DNA from: an uncultured Bacteroidia bacterium
Lineage (GTDB): Bacteria; Bacteroidota; Bacteroidia; Bacteroidales; UBA932
Assembly (NCBI GenBank): GCA_902792815.1
Contig: CADBAY010000001.1
Coordinates: 1 to 64,000 of the forward strand
DNA: 64,000 bases
Direction: 5' to 3'
Shown one piece after another: positions 35,181 through 43,654 of the stretch (position 1 is the stretch's first letter; each line of letters begins with the position of its first letter). Under the pieces are notes generated by a model that saw nothing but the letters and a program-made list of their open reading frames with translations, did not search any database and was not told the DNA's origin. Made by a program: the position numbers and the translations under genes.

Positions 35181-35651
35181 ATGTCAAAATTCGGTGGAAG
35201 CAACAACAAGAAAGAGGTGCCGTCAATGACCAGCAGCTCTCTTTCCGATATCGTTTTCATGCTCCTGTTCTTCTTCATGGTTACTACGCAGATGCGTGAG
35301 ACCGAGAACAAGGTTATAGTCAAGATCCCCGAGGCATCCGAGGTTGTAAAACTGGAGCGCAAGGACCTTAACTCATATATCAACATCGGTACTCCTATCA
35401 AGTCTCTGCAGGCTATGTACGGAACGGAAGCCCGTATCCAGCTGAACGACTCGTTCAAAACCACGGACGATATCCGCGACTTTATCGCTGCGGAGCGTGA
35501 GTCCAAGAGCGAGCAGGACCGTCAGTTTATGACCACCAGCATCAGGGCAGACCAGGACGTAAGAATGGGTATCATTACAGATGTTAAGCAGGAGCTGCGA
35601 CGCTGCTCCGCACTTAAGATCATGTACTCAGCAAGAAAGGGCGGAAAATAA
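35181..35651 (+). CDS. exbD: ExbD/TolR family protein (second copy)
   Basis: The 156-residue paralogue of the preceding gene has the same helix layout ([20 protein letters not shown]) with the aspartate kept and a shorter periplasmic part. Two different ExbD subunits beside one ExbB is a common Bacteroidota arrangement. A terminator follows at 35674. Confidence 0.92.
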   Translation: MSKFGGSNNKKEVPSMTSSSLSDIVFMLLFFFMVTTQMRETENKVIVKIPEASEVVKLERKDLNSYINIGTPIKSLQAMYGTEARIQLNDSFKTTDDIRDFIAAERESKSEQDRQFMTTSIRADQDVRMGIITDVKQELRRCSALKIMYSARKGGK

Positions 35652-35673
35652 AAAGCCGCCGCTAAAGTTTGCG

Positions 35674-35706
35674 AGCAGCCCCCTTACCCAAGAGGGCTGC
35701 TTTTTT
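35674..35706 (+). terminator. Terminator after the exb cluster
   Basis: AGCAGCCCCCTT and AAGAGGGCTGCT form a 12-bp stem with one mismatch, followed by TTTTTT on plus. It separates exbD from asnS. Confidence 0.8.
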
Positions 35707-35721
35707 AAAGAAACAAAACAA

Positions 35722-37122
35722 ATGGAAATAGTCAGGACTAAAGTCAAGGACCTGCTGAAGATGGAGGCAGGCGTAGAGGTTCTTGCCAAAGGATGGGTAA
35801 GGACCAAGAGAGGTAACAAAGAAATAGCGTTCATAGCGCTCAACGACGGTTCAACCATAAAGAACATCCAGATAGTGATTGACAAGAACGAGGCTATGAA
35901 TCCGCTGCTCGCGCGCATCAGCACGGGAGCCTGCATAGGTGTGCGGGGCAAGCTGGTGGAGTCGGTCGGCAGCGGACAGGATGTTGAAATCAAGGCGTCC
36001 GGGATTGAAATCTACGGCGAATGCGACCCTGTGCGCTATCCCCTCCAGAAGAAAGACACGTCCTTCGAGTACCTGCGTACAGTGGCTCATCTGAGGCCCA
36101 GGACCAACACCTTCGGTGCAATCTACCGCCTGCGCAGCCAGATGGCATTTGCCATTCACGATTATTTCCACTCAAAGGGCTTCGTCTATCTGCATACTCC
36201 GCTTATCACCGAGTCGGACTGCGAGGGCGCAGGCCAGATGTTCCAGGTCACTACTCTCGACCTCGAAAACATCCCGCGCAACAAGAAGGGCAACATTGAT
36301 TTCAGTAAAGACTTCTTCGGCAAGCAGACCAGCCTCACCGTGAGCGGCCAGCTGGAAGGAGAGCTTGGCGCTACCGCCCTTGGAGAGATCTACACCTTCG
36401 GTCCCACCTTCCGCGCCGAGAATTCCAATACTCCCCGCCACCTCGCGGAGTTCTGGATGATTGAGCCGGAGATGGCTTTCTACGACATCAAGGACAACAT
36501 GGACCTCGCGGAGGACTTCATCAAGCATCTGGTGAGTTACGCTCTGGAGCACTGCATGGACGACATACAGTTCCTCAGCGACCGCTACGACCCCGAGCTT
36601 GTGGAGCGCCTCAAGAGCGTCGTGAGCACCGAATTCGTGCGTCTGGAGTACACCGAGGGCATAAAGATACTCGAGGAGGCCAAGAAGAATGGCGTAGAAT
36701 TTGAGTATCCGGTGTTCTGGGGTGCAGACCTTCAGAGCGAGCACGAGCGCTATCTGGTTGAGAAGCACTTCGGCAAGCCCGTCATCCTGACCGGCTATCC
36801 CAAGGAGATCAAAGCCTTCTATATGAAGCAGAATCCCGACGGCAAGACTGTACGTGCAATGGACGTGCTCTTCCCTAAGATCGGCGAGATTATCGGCGGA
36901 AGCGAGAGGGAGGCCGACCTTGGCAAGCTCGAGGCCCGCATCACCGAGCTCGGCATGAGCAGGCAGAACCTTGAGTGGTATATCGACACGAGGCGCTTCG
37001 GCAGCTGCCCTCACAGCGGCTTCGGACTCGGCTTCGAGAGGTTGCTGCTCTTCATTACCGGCATGCAGAACATCAGGGACGTGATTCCTTTCCCGCGTAC
37101 CCCCAAGAACGCAGAATTTTAA
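35722..37122 (+). CDS. asnS: Asparagine--tRNA ligase
   Basis: The 466-residue class II synthetase starts at ATG 35722 ([20 protein letters not shown]), directly after the terminator. An earlier in-frame ATG would lie inside exbD. It shows the OB-fold anticodon domain ([20 protein letters not shown]), motif 2 ([20 protein letters not shown]) and motif 3 ([16 protein letters not shown]). FWMIEPEM and the absence of the aspartyl insertion favour AsnRS. Confidence 0.95.
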   Translation: MEIVRTKVKDLLKMEAGVEVLAKGWVRTKRGNKEIAFIALNDGSTIKNIQIVIDKNEAMNPLLARISTGACIGVRGKLVESVGSGQDVEIKASGIEIYGECDPVRYPLQKKDTSFEYLRTVAHLRPRTNTFGAIYRLRSQMAFAIHDYFHSKGFVYLHTPLITESDCEGAGQMFQVTTLDLENIPRNKKGNIDFSKDFFGKQTSLTVSGQLEGELGATALGEIYTFGPTFRAENSNTPRHLAEFWMIEPEMAFYDIKDNMDLAEDFIKHLVSYALEHCMDDIQFLSDRYDPELVERLKSVVSTEFVRLEYTEGIKILEEAKKNGVEFEYPVFWGADLQSEHERYLVEKHFGKPVILTGYPKEIKAFYMKQNPDGKTVRAMDVLFPKIGEIIGGSEREADLGKLEARITELGMSRQNLEWYIDTRRFGSCPHSGFGLGFERLLLFITGMQNIRDVIPFPRTPKNAEF

Positions 37123-37130
37123 TGCAAACG

Positions 37131-37253
37131 GTGTCAGAAGTACTTTGCCGTCAGACTACGGCCTCCGGCCTATCCCTCCCAGCCATGGCTGGGCCCCTCC
37201 CACTCACGGCTGCGTGGGCGCAGACGGTCTGACGGGCAAAGTACTTCTGACAC
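37131..37253. repeat. Large inverted repeat between asnS and udk
   Basis: A 26-nt left arm (37131-37156, GTGTCAGAAGTACTTTGCC...) and a 27-nt right arm (37227-37253) are reverse complements apart from one extra base. The 70-nt loop holds a perfect 16-bp palindrome (CCCAGCCATGGCTGGG) and other GC-rich dyads. No U-tract is present, so it is not a simple terminator; it may be a MITE or REP-like element. Confidence 0.75.
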
Positions 37254-37275
37254 AGTACACTTAACAACAAAAGTT

Positions 37276-37902
37276 ATGTTAGTCATCGGCATCGCCGGCG
37301 GATCAGGGTCCGGCAAAACTACGGTGGTCAAGGCCATCACCGAAAAAATCGAAGGCAAAAAAGTGGTAGTAATCCCCCAGGATTCCTACTACAAAGACTC
37401 CAGCGACCTTACCGACGAGGAGAAGAGGGTACATAATTTCGACCACCCCGACTCCATCGAGTGGGATCTGCTTTGCAGCCAGCTCCGGGACCTCAAAAAC
37501 GGCAAAAGCGTGCAGCAACCGGTGTATTCGTTCATCTCCTGCTCCCGCTCCAAAACCGAGACCAAATTGGTCGAGCCAGCCGACATCATTATCATCGAGG
37601 GTATCCTGATCTTTACTTGCAAGAAGCTCCGCGACCAAATGGATATCAAGATATTCGTGGACGCCGACGACGATGACCGCCTGATGAGGGTTATCGAGAG
37701 AGATATTTGCGAGAGGGGGAAGGATGTACACTGGGTTATCGAGCGCTACAGCCGCACCGTGAAGCCCATGTACCTTCAGTTTATCGAGCCAAGCAAGCGC
37801 TACGCCGACATCATTATCCCTCAGGGAGGCCACAACAAGGTGGCAATCGACGTTATCACCGCTACCGTCGAGAAGAATCTCGAAAAAATGGAACAGAAAT
37901 AG
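37276..37902 (+). CDS. udk: Uridine kinase
   Basis: The 208-residue kinase phosphorylates uridine and cytidine. It has the P-loop GIAGGSGSGKTTVVKAI, QDSYYKDSSDLTDEEK, the HPDSIEW substrate segment, and IIIEGILIFTCKKLRDQMDI with RVIERDICERGKD near the lid. Normal length. Flanked on both sides by GC-rich inverted repeats. Confidence 0.95.
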   Translation: MLVIGIAGGSGSGKTTVVKAITEKIEGKKVVVIPQDSYYKDSSDLTDEEKRVHNFDHPDSIEWDLLCSQLRDLKNGKSVQQPVYSFISCSRSKTETKLVEPADIIIIEGILIFTCKKLRDQMDIKIFVDADDDDRLMRVIERDICERGKDVHWVIERYSRTVKPMYLQFIEPSKRYADIIIPQGGHNKVAIDVITATVEKNLEKMEQK

Positions 37903-37907
37903 TTATG

Positions 37908-37975
37908 TGCCCCGGGCCTTGCCCCGGCCGCCCATAAGACTTGGGAAAAGGGCTGCCGGAACAAGGCCCGGGGCA
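37908..37975. repeat. GC-rich inverted repeat between udk and the tonB-like gene
   Basis: TGCCCCGGGCCTTGCCCCGG (37908-37927) and its reverse complement with two mismatches (37956-37975) enclose 28 nt. Followed by AAAAAG rather than a U-tract. Confidence 0.65.
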
Positions 37976-37989
37976 AAAAGCAACATCCG

Positions 37990-38703
37990 ATGAAAAAAGA
38001 GGACAGGGCAGGATTGTATACCACCGTGATCATTCACCTCGCGGTGCTGATAATCCTGCTCGCTACCTCTTTGGGATACTCCATCCAGCGGGAGAATTCT
38101 TTTGTGCTGGATTTCAGCAAGCTGGAAGAACTCGAAAAGTTGCAGGCCGAGGTTGAGCGCCTGCAGAAAGAGGCCGAGTTCCAGCAGGCGATCAGCGAGA
38201 AGCTGCAGCAGGAGCTGGGAGCGGCCACGGGTGGCTACCGTAACGTGGCTGTTGACCGTGCCGCCCTCAAGGACGACCGCGGTACCGATGCCGACCAGCT
38301 TTATAAAGACGCCGAGCGTCTGGCTCGTGAGCTCAAGGGAGGCTTCGAGCTGCCAGACGATGATTTCTCAGCATCTATTCCGTCCAAAGACCAAGGCGAG
38401 AAGAAAGAGCAGAAGGCATACAGCGGGCCTTCCGTAGTATCTTATTATCTGGAGGGCCGTAAAGCCAGCAAATTATCAATTCCAGCTTACCGGTGCATGG
38501 GAGCCGGCGAGGTGACTGTACTGATTACGGTCGATAACAGCGGCACCGTGGTGGCAGCCAAGGTGGACGATAGTTCCTCTTCCAAGGATGGCTGTCTCCG
38601 TTCTTTCGCTATCCGCGCCGCCCGTCTCAGCCGCTTCTCCGCATCTTCCACCGCCCCCGCCAATCAGCAAGGTAATATCGTCTACCAGTTTATCGCTCAG
38701 TAG
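37990..38703 (+). CDS. TonB-like energy transducer
   Basis: The 237-residue protein has one N-terminal helix (TVIIHLAVLIILLATSLGYS), a coiled coil (LEELEKLQAEVERLQKEAEF) and a variable linker. A C-terminal TonB-type domain follows: AGEVTVLITVDNSGTVVAAK, then ARLSRFSASSTAPANQQGNI and VYQFIAQ. It may receive energy from the ExbB-ExbD complex encoded 2.3 kb upstream. The coiled coil is unusual compared with the proline-rich linker of classical TonB. Confidence 0.78.
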   Translation: MKKEDRAGLYTTVIIHLAVLIILLATSLGYSIQRENSFVLDFSKLEELEKLQAEVERLQKEAEFQQAISEKLQQELGAATGGYRNVAVDRAALKDDRGTDADQLYKDAERLARELKGGFELPDDDFSASIPSKDQGEKKEQKAYSGPSVVSYYLEGRKASKLSIPAYRCMGAGEVTVLITVDNSGTVVAAKVDDSSSSKDGCLRSFAIRAARLSRFSASSTAPANQQGNIVYQFIAQ

Positions 38704-38723
38704 CTGAGCGATAAACTGGTAGA
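38681..38723. repeat. Perfect 20-bp palindrome centred on the tonB-like stop codon
   Basis: TCTACCAGTTTATCGCTCAG (38681-38700), the stop codon TAG as a 3-nt loop, then the exact reverse complement (38704-38723). The left arm encodes the last residues (VYQFIAQ). Confidence 0.8.
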
Positions 38724-38734
38724 GCCAACCCCCT

Positions 38735-38773
38735 GCGGGCAAGGTCTCATTCCAATGGCGGGACCTTGCCCGC
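38735..38773. terminator. Probable bidirectional hairpin between converging genes
   Basis: GCGGGCAAGGTC (38735-38746) and GACCTTGCCCGC (38762-38773) form a perfect 12-bp stem between the ends of the tonB-like and S41 protease genes. No long U-tract, so terminator function is likely but not certain. Confidence 0.55.
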
Positions 38774-38792
38774 TAAAGATATGAAACCAGTG

Positions 38793-40319
38793 CTAAAGCG
38801 CCTCCATGGCGGCTTTGAATACCTCGTCGGTCTGGAGGTAGAGGTGGTAGAAGGCGTTGTCGCCGAGTTGGGAGTAGCGGCCTACGAGGGCGCGGACCTG
38901 AGTCATCATATAAGTCCTTTCCACTTCCCACTCCGAGGCGGTGGGGACAAGCTCGTCACGGTTGCGGGCAAAGCCGAGGAAACGAACCTCCAGCAGATTC
39001 GAATCGAGATACTTCAGCAGACTGTCGTAATTGTCTATGGCCTGAAGCTCGGAACGATGCGAATCGAAGAAGTGGGACGCAAAACGCATAGGCGTAGCCT
39101 TCTTGCTGCAATTGATATAGAACGACTCCACCTTGGTGGTGTCGATAGGCACGAACACATCGGGCACAATTCCGCCGTTGGCAACGTTCATGCTGTCAAC
39201 CGACACCATCTCCCCGCTCTCGTAGCGGTGATAGATGTCGTACACATAGTCGTCGGTGTACGGTTTCTGGATGCAGCGGCCCGAAGGAGTATAGTACCTG
39301 GCCACCGTAAGGCGTATGCCAGAACCGTCGGTAAAATTGACGGGCTCCTGAACCAGACCCTTTCCGAAGGTACGGCGCCCCACCAGGGTGGCCCTGCCGT
39401 TATCCTGCATTGCACCGGCAAAAATCTCACTCGACGAAGCGGTGCCGTCCGACACCAAGAGCGTAAGCCCTATGTCGCGCAGTATGCCCTTGCCGTCGGC
39501 ACGGTACTCGTCCCTGTCGCGGTGGACGCCCTCCATGTAAACGATAAGTTTACCCTTATCCAGGAACATATTGCTGAGCAACAACGCTTGATTGAGGAAG
39601 CCGCCGCTATTGTCACGCAGATCGACTATCAAGTGCTTCATGCCCTCGTCCTTAAGCTTAAGCGCAGCCTCTGCGAACTCTTTGGCAGTAGTCATTGAGA
39701 ACTTGCTCAGACGCAGGAATCCGATCGTATCGCTCACCATAAAGGCAGCATCTACCGAATGAGTGGGAATCTTGCCGCGGGTAATCTCGAAGGGGATAAT
39801 CTCCTCTCCCCTCTTGACGGTAACCGTGACCTTGGTGCCCGATGGGCCTTTCATACGGCGGACCATACTGTCCTGCTTGAAATTCACGCCAGCTATAGTG
39901 GTAGTATCCACTTTGAGCAGGCGGTCGCCCGGCTGCATGCCCAGCTTCTGCGCCGGCCCGCCGGGGATGACTTCAATCACCACGGCCGTATCGTTGGGCA
40001 CATTGAACTGAATGCCGATCCCAGAGAAATTGCCCGAAAGGTCCTCTTCCGACTCCTCGAGCTGCTGGGGAGGAAGATATACCGAATGAGGGTCAAGAGC
40101 GGCCAAAACGGCCTCTATCGCAGCATCGGTGACCTTTTTGCGGTCGACCGAATCGACATAATTCTCATCAATCGTCTGAAGCACGAGGTTCAGCTTGCGC
40201 CAGTCGTTGTACTGAACGCGAAGGCGCCTCTGGTTTCCGGATATCTGGTGCATGAGAAGCGCCACCGAAAGCCCGATAATAACGCCGAGGAGTAAAACAA
40301 CAATTGAACTCTTCTTCAT
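38793..40319 (-). CDS. S41 family C-terminal processing protease (CtpA-like)
   Basis: The 508-residue protein has a signal anchor (SIVVLLLGVIIGLSVALLMH), a PDZ domain (about 90-180, GIGIQFNVPNDTAVVIEVIP) and the S41 catalytic core. The nucleophile serine is in LVSDGTASSSEIFAGAMQDN and the lysine follows in VGRRTFGKGLVQEP. Such proteases trim or degrade periplasmic proteins. Last gene of a four-gene minus operon. Confidence 0.92.
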   Translation of the reverse strand: MKKSSIVVLLLGVIIGLSVALLMHQISGNQRRLRVQYNDWRKLNLVLQTIDENYVDSVDRKKVTDAAIEAVLAALDPHSVYLPPQQLEESEEDLSGNFSGIGIQFNVPNDTAVVIEVIPGGPAQKLGMQPGDRLLKVDTTTIAGVNFKQDSMVRRMKGPSGTKVTVTVKRGEEIIPFEITRGKIPTHSVDAAFMVSDTIGFLRLSKFSMTTAKEFAEAALKLKDEGMKHLIVDLRDNSGGFLNQALLLSNMFLDKGKLIVYMEGVHRDRDEYRADGKGILRDIGLTLLVSDGTASSSEIFAGAMQDNGRATLVGRRTFGKGLVQEPVNFTDGSGIRLTVARYYTPSGRCIQKPYTDDYVYDIYHRYESGEMVSVDSMNVANGGIVPDVFVPIDTTKVESFYINCSKKATPMRFASHFFDSHRSELQAIDNYDSLLKYLDSNLLEVRFLGFARNRDELVPTASEWEVERTYMMTQVRALVGRYSQLGDNAFYHLYLQTDEVFKAAMEAL

Positions 40320-40320
40320 C

Positions 40321-40722
40321 CTAGTCTATTTTTTCTACCTCAACCCCGGCTCTTGCAAGAAGGTCTATTCCATCGGTCAGACGGTATTCATCTTTATAGA
40401 CCACCCGCTTTATTCCGCTCTGTATGATAAGCTTGGCGCATTCGATGCATGGCGATGCGGTAACATAAAGTGTTGCTCCCTCGCTGCTGTTTCCCGACTT
40501 GGCCACCTTGGAAATGGCATTAGCCTCGGCATGGAGCACATAGGGCTTGGTAACGCCGTTCTCCTCGCACACATTCTCAAAGCCTGAGGGAGTGCCGTTG
40601 TAACCGTCGGAAATAATCATATTGTTCTTCACCAGCAAGGCACCAACCTGGCGGCGCTTGCAATAGGAATTCTTGGCCCAAATTTCGGCCATCTCGAGAT
40701 ATCGCTGGTCAAATTTACTCAT
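40321..40722 (-). CDS. dCMP deaminase / ComEB family
   Basis: The 133-residue zinc enzyme has the motifs YVLHAEANAISKVAKSG (HAE, catalytic Glu) and TASPCIECAKLIIQSG (PCxxC). It converts dCMP to dUMP for dTTP synthesis. It overlaps the acyl-CoA ligase end by 4 bp and lies 1 bp before the protease gene. Confidence 0.92.
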   Translation of the reverse strand: MSKFDQRYLEMAEIWAKNSYCKRRQVGALLVKNNMIISDGYNGTPSGFENVCEENGVTKPYVLHAEANAISKVAKSGNSSEGATLYVTASPCIECAKLIIQSGIKRVVYKDEYRLTDGIDLLARAGVEVEKID

Positions 40723-42371
40723 CGCTGATACAAATAACGTTTGATACTGCGCTTGGGGGTACGCTCGAAGTCCTCGGGGAGGAACTCTATCTTGCGTATC
40801 TGCGCATAATTAGGCAACTGTTTGTTGATCTCGGGCAGGCAGTCGCTGATGTGCGCCTTCACGCCGTCCGCATCGAGTCCGTCGTTCTGTGCCTGACGGT
40901 AATCGGGATAAATGAGGGCGGTGAGGCCTCCGTTGTCTTCAATCACCAGAGACTCAACCACATACATTACATTGTTGATAACGGCCTCCAGCTCCTCGGG
41001 ATAGATGTTCTGCCCGGACGGGCCGAGTATCATACACTTCGAGCGGCCTCTCAGGTACAGATACCCGTCGCTGTCCATCACACCCATATCACCGGTCTTG
41101 AACCAATTGTCGTTGGTGAATGCGGCCTTGGTAGCCTGGCGGTTGTTGTAATAGCCAAGGAACACGTTGTCCCCTTTCACCTGCACCTCGCCCGGAATCT
41201 TCATCGGATCGGGAGAATCGATACGTATGGAACATCCGGGAATAGCGTAGCCGCAAGACCCCTTCTTGGTTTGGTTCCAGTGGGCATAAGTGATGATAGG
41301 GGCGCACTCGGTCATACCGTAACCGACGGTAAACGGGAACTTCACTCTGCGCAGGAACTGCTCCACCTCAGGATTGAACGCGGCGCCGCCAAGTATTATC
41401 TCCTCGAAGTTGCCGCCGAATGCGTGGATAAGACCTTCGCGAATCTTGCCCAGAACTATCTGGTCGACAATAGGTATGCGTAGCCAGGTCTTGTGCTTTT
41501 CGGCAATGGGCTTGATCTGGCTCTTGTATACCTTCTCGATGATAAGGGGCACGGCAATAATGACATCCGGATGAATCTCCGAGAAGGCCTTCATGATGAT
41601 CTTGGGGCTGGGAACCCGCGTAAGGAAGTGCACATGGGCTCCGATGGTCATCTCGAAGAGGAATTCGAACATCATTCCGTACATATGAGCCGAAGGAAGC
41701 AGGGCAACCATATTGGACTCGCAACTCATCTGGGGCTCGGCAGTCTCACCGGCAAAACGGATGTTGGTATAAAGAGCACGGTAAGGCAGCATTACGCCCT
41801 TCGAGAAGCCCGACGTGCCGGAGGTATAATTGATAAGGGCAAGTTCCTCGGCGGAATCTTCGTAATAGTTAAGGTTCTCGGGCTTGAGTCCCTCGGGATA
41901 GAGGCTTTTGAACGTCGCGGAAAGCTGCTCACGCGCCTGCACGAACGATTGGTCGCGTGCGTACAGATAGCTAAGGTTGGACATCTGCACAACTACCTGC
42001 ACATTGGGCATCTCATTCTCCGACAGGCCTTCCCATATGGTATCATCTACAAAGAATACCTTGGCTTCTGAATGATTGACCAGATAGTGTATGTTTTCGG
42101 CTTTGAACTCATGGAGCAGCGGAACGGGCACCGCGCCATAGGTTGTGGCGGCCAGGAAACACACGCCCCAGTTGACCTGGTTCCGGGCGCACAAAGCGAC
42201 TTTATCGCCTTTTTCGAGCCCGCAGGCACGGAAACATATATGCAGAAGAGCTATACGCTTGGCTACATCGCAATACTTCAGGGTAATGCCCTGATAATTG
42301 GAAAGAGCAGCGCGCTCCCAATTCTCCTTGAAGCTCTTTTCGAGCAACTTGTTTACCGATTGGAATTCCAT
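40719..42371 (-). CDS. AMP-binding long-chain acyl-CoA ligase
   Basis: The 550-residue enzyme activates a fatty acid through an acyl-AMP. It shows LALINYTSGTSGFSKGVMLP (P-loop motif), FTVGYGMTECAPIITYAHW (A5) and WFKTGDMGVMDSDGYLYLRG (A7/A8), with KRSIKRYLY near the catalytic lysine. The chain-length preference cannot be read. Its ATG is 19 bp inside the end of the preceding lipoprotein gene. Confidence 0.9.
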   Translation of the reverse strand: MEFQSVNKLLEKSFKENWERAALSNYQGITLKYCDVAKRIALLHICFRACGLEKGDKVALCARNQVNWGVCFLAATTYGAVPVPLLHEFKAENIHYLVNHSEAKVFFVDDTIWEGLSENEMPNVQVVVQMSNLSYLYARDQSFVQAREQLSATFKSLYPEGLKPENLNYYEDSAEELALINYTSGTSGFSKGVMLPYRALYTNIRFAGETAEPQMSCESNMVALLPSAHMYGMMFEFLFEMTIGAHVHFLTRVPSPKIIMKAFSEIHPDVIIAVPLIIEKVYKSQIKPIAEKHKTWLRIPIVDQIVLGKIREGLIHAFGGNFEEIILGGAAFNPEVEQFLRRVKFPFTVGYGMTECAPIITYAHWNQTKKGSCGYAIPGCSIRIDSPDPMKIPGEVQVKGDNVFLGYYNNRQATKAAFTNDNWFKTGDMGVMDSDGYLYLRGRSKCMILGPSGQNIYPEELEAVINNVMYVVESLVIEDNGGLTALIYPDYRQAQNDGLDADGVKAHISDCLPEINKQLPNYAQIRKIEFLPEDFERTPKRSIKRYLYQR

Positions 42372-43585
42372 ATCTTGATATTCTCTTTAGTCCAGTTTAT
42401 TTGATTATCCTCGCTCCAGGCCACGACCTTGGCCGCCGCGGGCCAGGAAGAAGGCCTGCCGCTGCCCAACTTGAGGCTGTCAAGCAAAGCCCGCTCACCG
42501 CTTATGAGCCAGACGCCGCTGCGGACGCAGCAACTGTCGGAAGGATTGAAGAGCGAACCGTACAGAGCGCGCACAAAGCCCTTGTAAGGGTTGACCTGCA
42601 CGCCATCGGAAGATACGCTCTTGGCAGTACGGACCATATTCAAAGTGCCCTCCGGCATCATTACGCAGGAGACTTCCTTGACGCCAAGTTCCTTCTCCCA
42701 GTTCAGCGGATCCTTGCCGGCAGACTTTTTAAGCACATCGAGGCGCTTCTGGTACGATTCAAGCTCGATACGGGCGTCAAGCCAGCCCTCATAAGCGCTA
42801 CGCCACTCTTTTAACTCGCCCAGGGGCAGATCCACCACGGCCACGGCACCCTCGGGGAAAGACGCCGCAAACTTGGAAGGAGCCTCGGAGACAGAAGCAA
42901 CAAAGTTTGTGAAATACCTGTCCGAATCAGGGCAGACAGGCCACAAGCGGCCTCCCGAAAGCACGGTCCATTCTGCCGCATCACGCACGAACGCAGCTAC
43001 CGTTTTTGGGCTCAGAGGGCCGAATCCGGCACGCTGAAGGCGGTTAGCCCCGCGGTTACGCAGAACAATAGCGTCCGCTCCCGTCAGCACATCCAGCACA
43101 AGGGGGAAATCGGGGGCGTCAAGTATTGAAGATTCGGAGGCTACGTGCCTCCTGGCGATAGTGATGACTGTCGAAGATTCGCTCAGGAGCAATGCGTCAT
43201 GTGTATCCAGTTCAAGAAGAGCAGCGCCCAGTTTAAGAGTGTCTGCCATATCAAGCAGCGAACGTACACTCTCAAGCGTGTCGGCTCCGGCCTTGCCGGC
43301 CTCGATAATCAGGAGCGGGCAAACAGATCCGATATCGCAGAGTGCAATGGCGGCGCGGCTGCGCGAAAGCTTGCCAAAGTCCAATGAACGAAGTGCAGAC
43401 AAAGAGTCAATCATCTGCTCCATACCATGGTCCAGACGGCCGAAAAGACCGACGCACAGGGCATCGGAAGGAACTGCTTTCAACAACTCAGGAGCTTCCT
43501 GTGAAACTCCGGCGGCACCTTCTGCACAAGAGTGCAGGCCAGCGCACGAAAAAGCAATCAACAGAATTAGTACACACTTACGCAT
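42353..43585 (-). CDS. Uncharacterised lipoprotein
   Basis: From ATG 43585 (MRKCVLILLIAFSCAGLHSC) the 410-residue lipoprotein has a helix-strand body with segments such as VPSDALCVGLFGRLDHGMEQ, LSALRSLDFGKLSRSRAAIA and NMVRTAKSVSSDGVQVNP. The layout recalls DUF3352-type proteins, but I cannot confirm that. ATG 43585 is chosen over an upstream ATG because the -7 box (TAATTTTG, 43599-43592) overlaps the earlier one. First gene of the operon with the ligase, deaminase and protease. Confidence 0.65.
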   Translation of the reverse strand: MRKCVLILLIAFSCAGLHSCAEGAAGVSQEAPELLKAVPSDALCVGLFGRLDHGMEQMIDSLSALRSLDFGKLSRSRAAIALCDIGSVCPLLIIEAGKAGADTLESVRSLLDMADTLKLGAALLELDTHDALLLSESSTVITIARRHVASESSILDAPDFPLVLDVLTGADAIVLRNRGANRLQRAGFGPLSPKTVAAFVRDAAEWTVLSGGRLWPVCPDSDRYFTNFVASVSEAPSKFAASFPEGAVAVVDLPLGELKEWRSAYEGWLDARIELESYQKRLDVLKKSAGKDPLNWEKELGVKEVSCVMMPEGTLNMVRTAKSVSSDGVQVNPYKGFVRALYGSLFNPSDSCCVRSGVWLISGERALLDSLKLGSGRPSSWPAAAKVVAWSEDNQINWTKENIKIWNSNR

Positions 43586-43591
43586 ATTATG

Positions 43592-43634
43592 CAAAATTAG
43601 CATTTTTTTCCAATTAAAATAATGCTTATCTTTG
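43592..43634. promoter_or_regulatory. Divergent promoters for the lipoprotein operon and the patatin gene
   Basis: The minus -7 box TAATTTTG (43599-43592) and the plus -7 box TATCTTTG (43627-43634) lie 27 bp apart. The plus box overlaps an upstream ATG (43622), which supports ATG 43655 for the patatin gene. Confidence 0.55.
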
Positions 43635-43654
43635 GTTTTCGAAACCCACCTCCA

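Noticed and set aside
35581-35721. Earlier start codon for asnS
   Set aside because: It would lie inside exbD and cross the terminator hairpin at 35674-35706; ATG 35722 gives the normal AsnRS start.
43622-43654. Earlier start codon for the patatin gene
   Set aside because: The -7 box TATCTTTG (43627-43634) lies inside this extension, so the transcript would begin after it; the ATG at 43655 begins a normal signal peptide.
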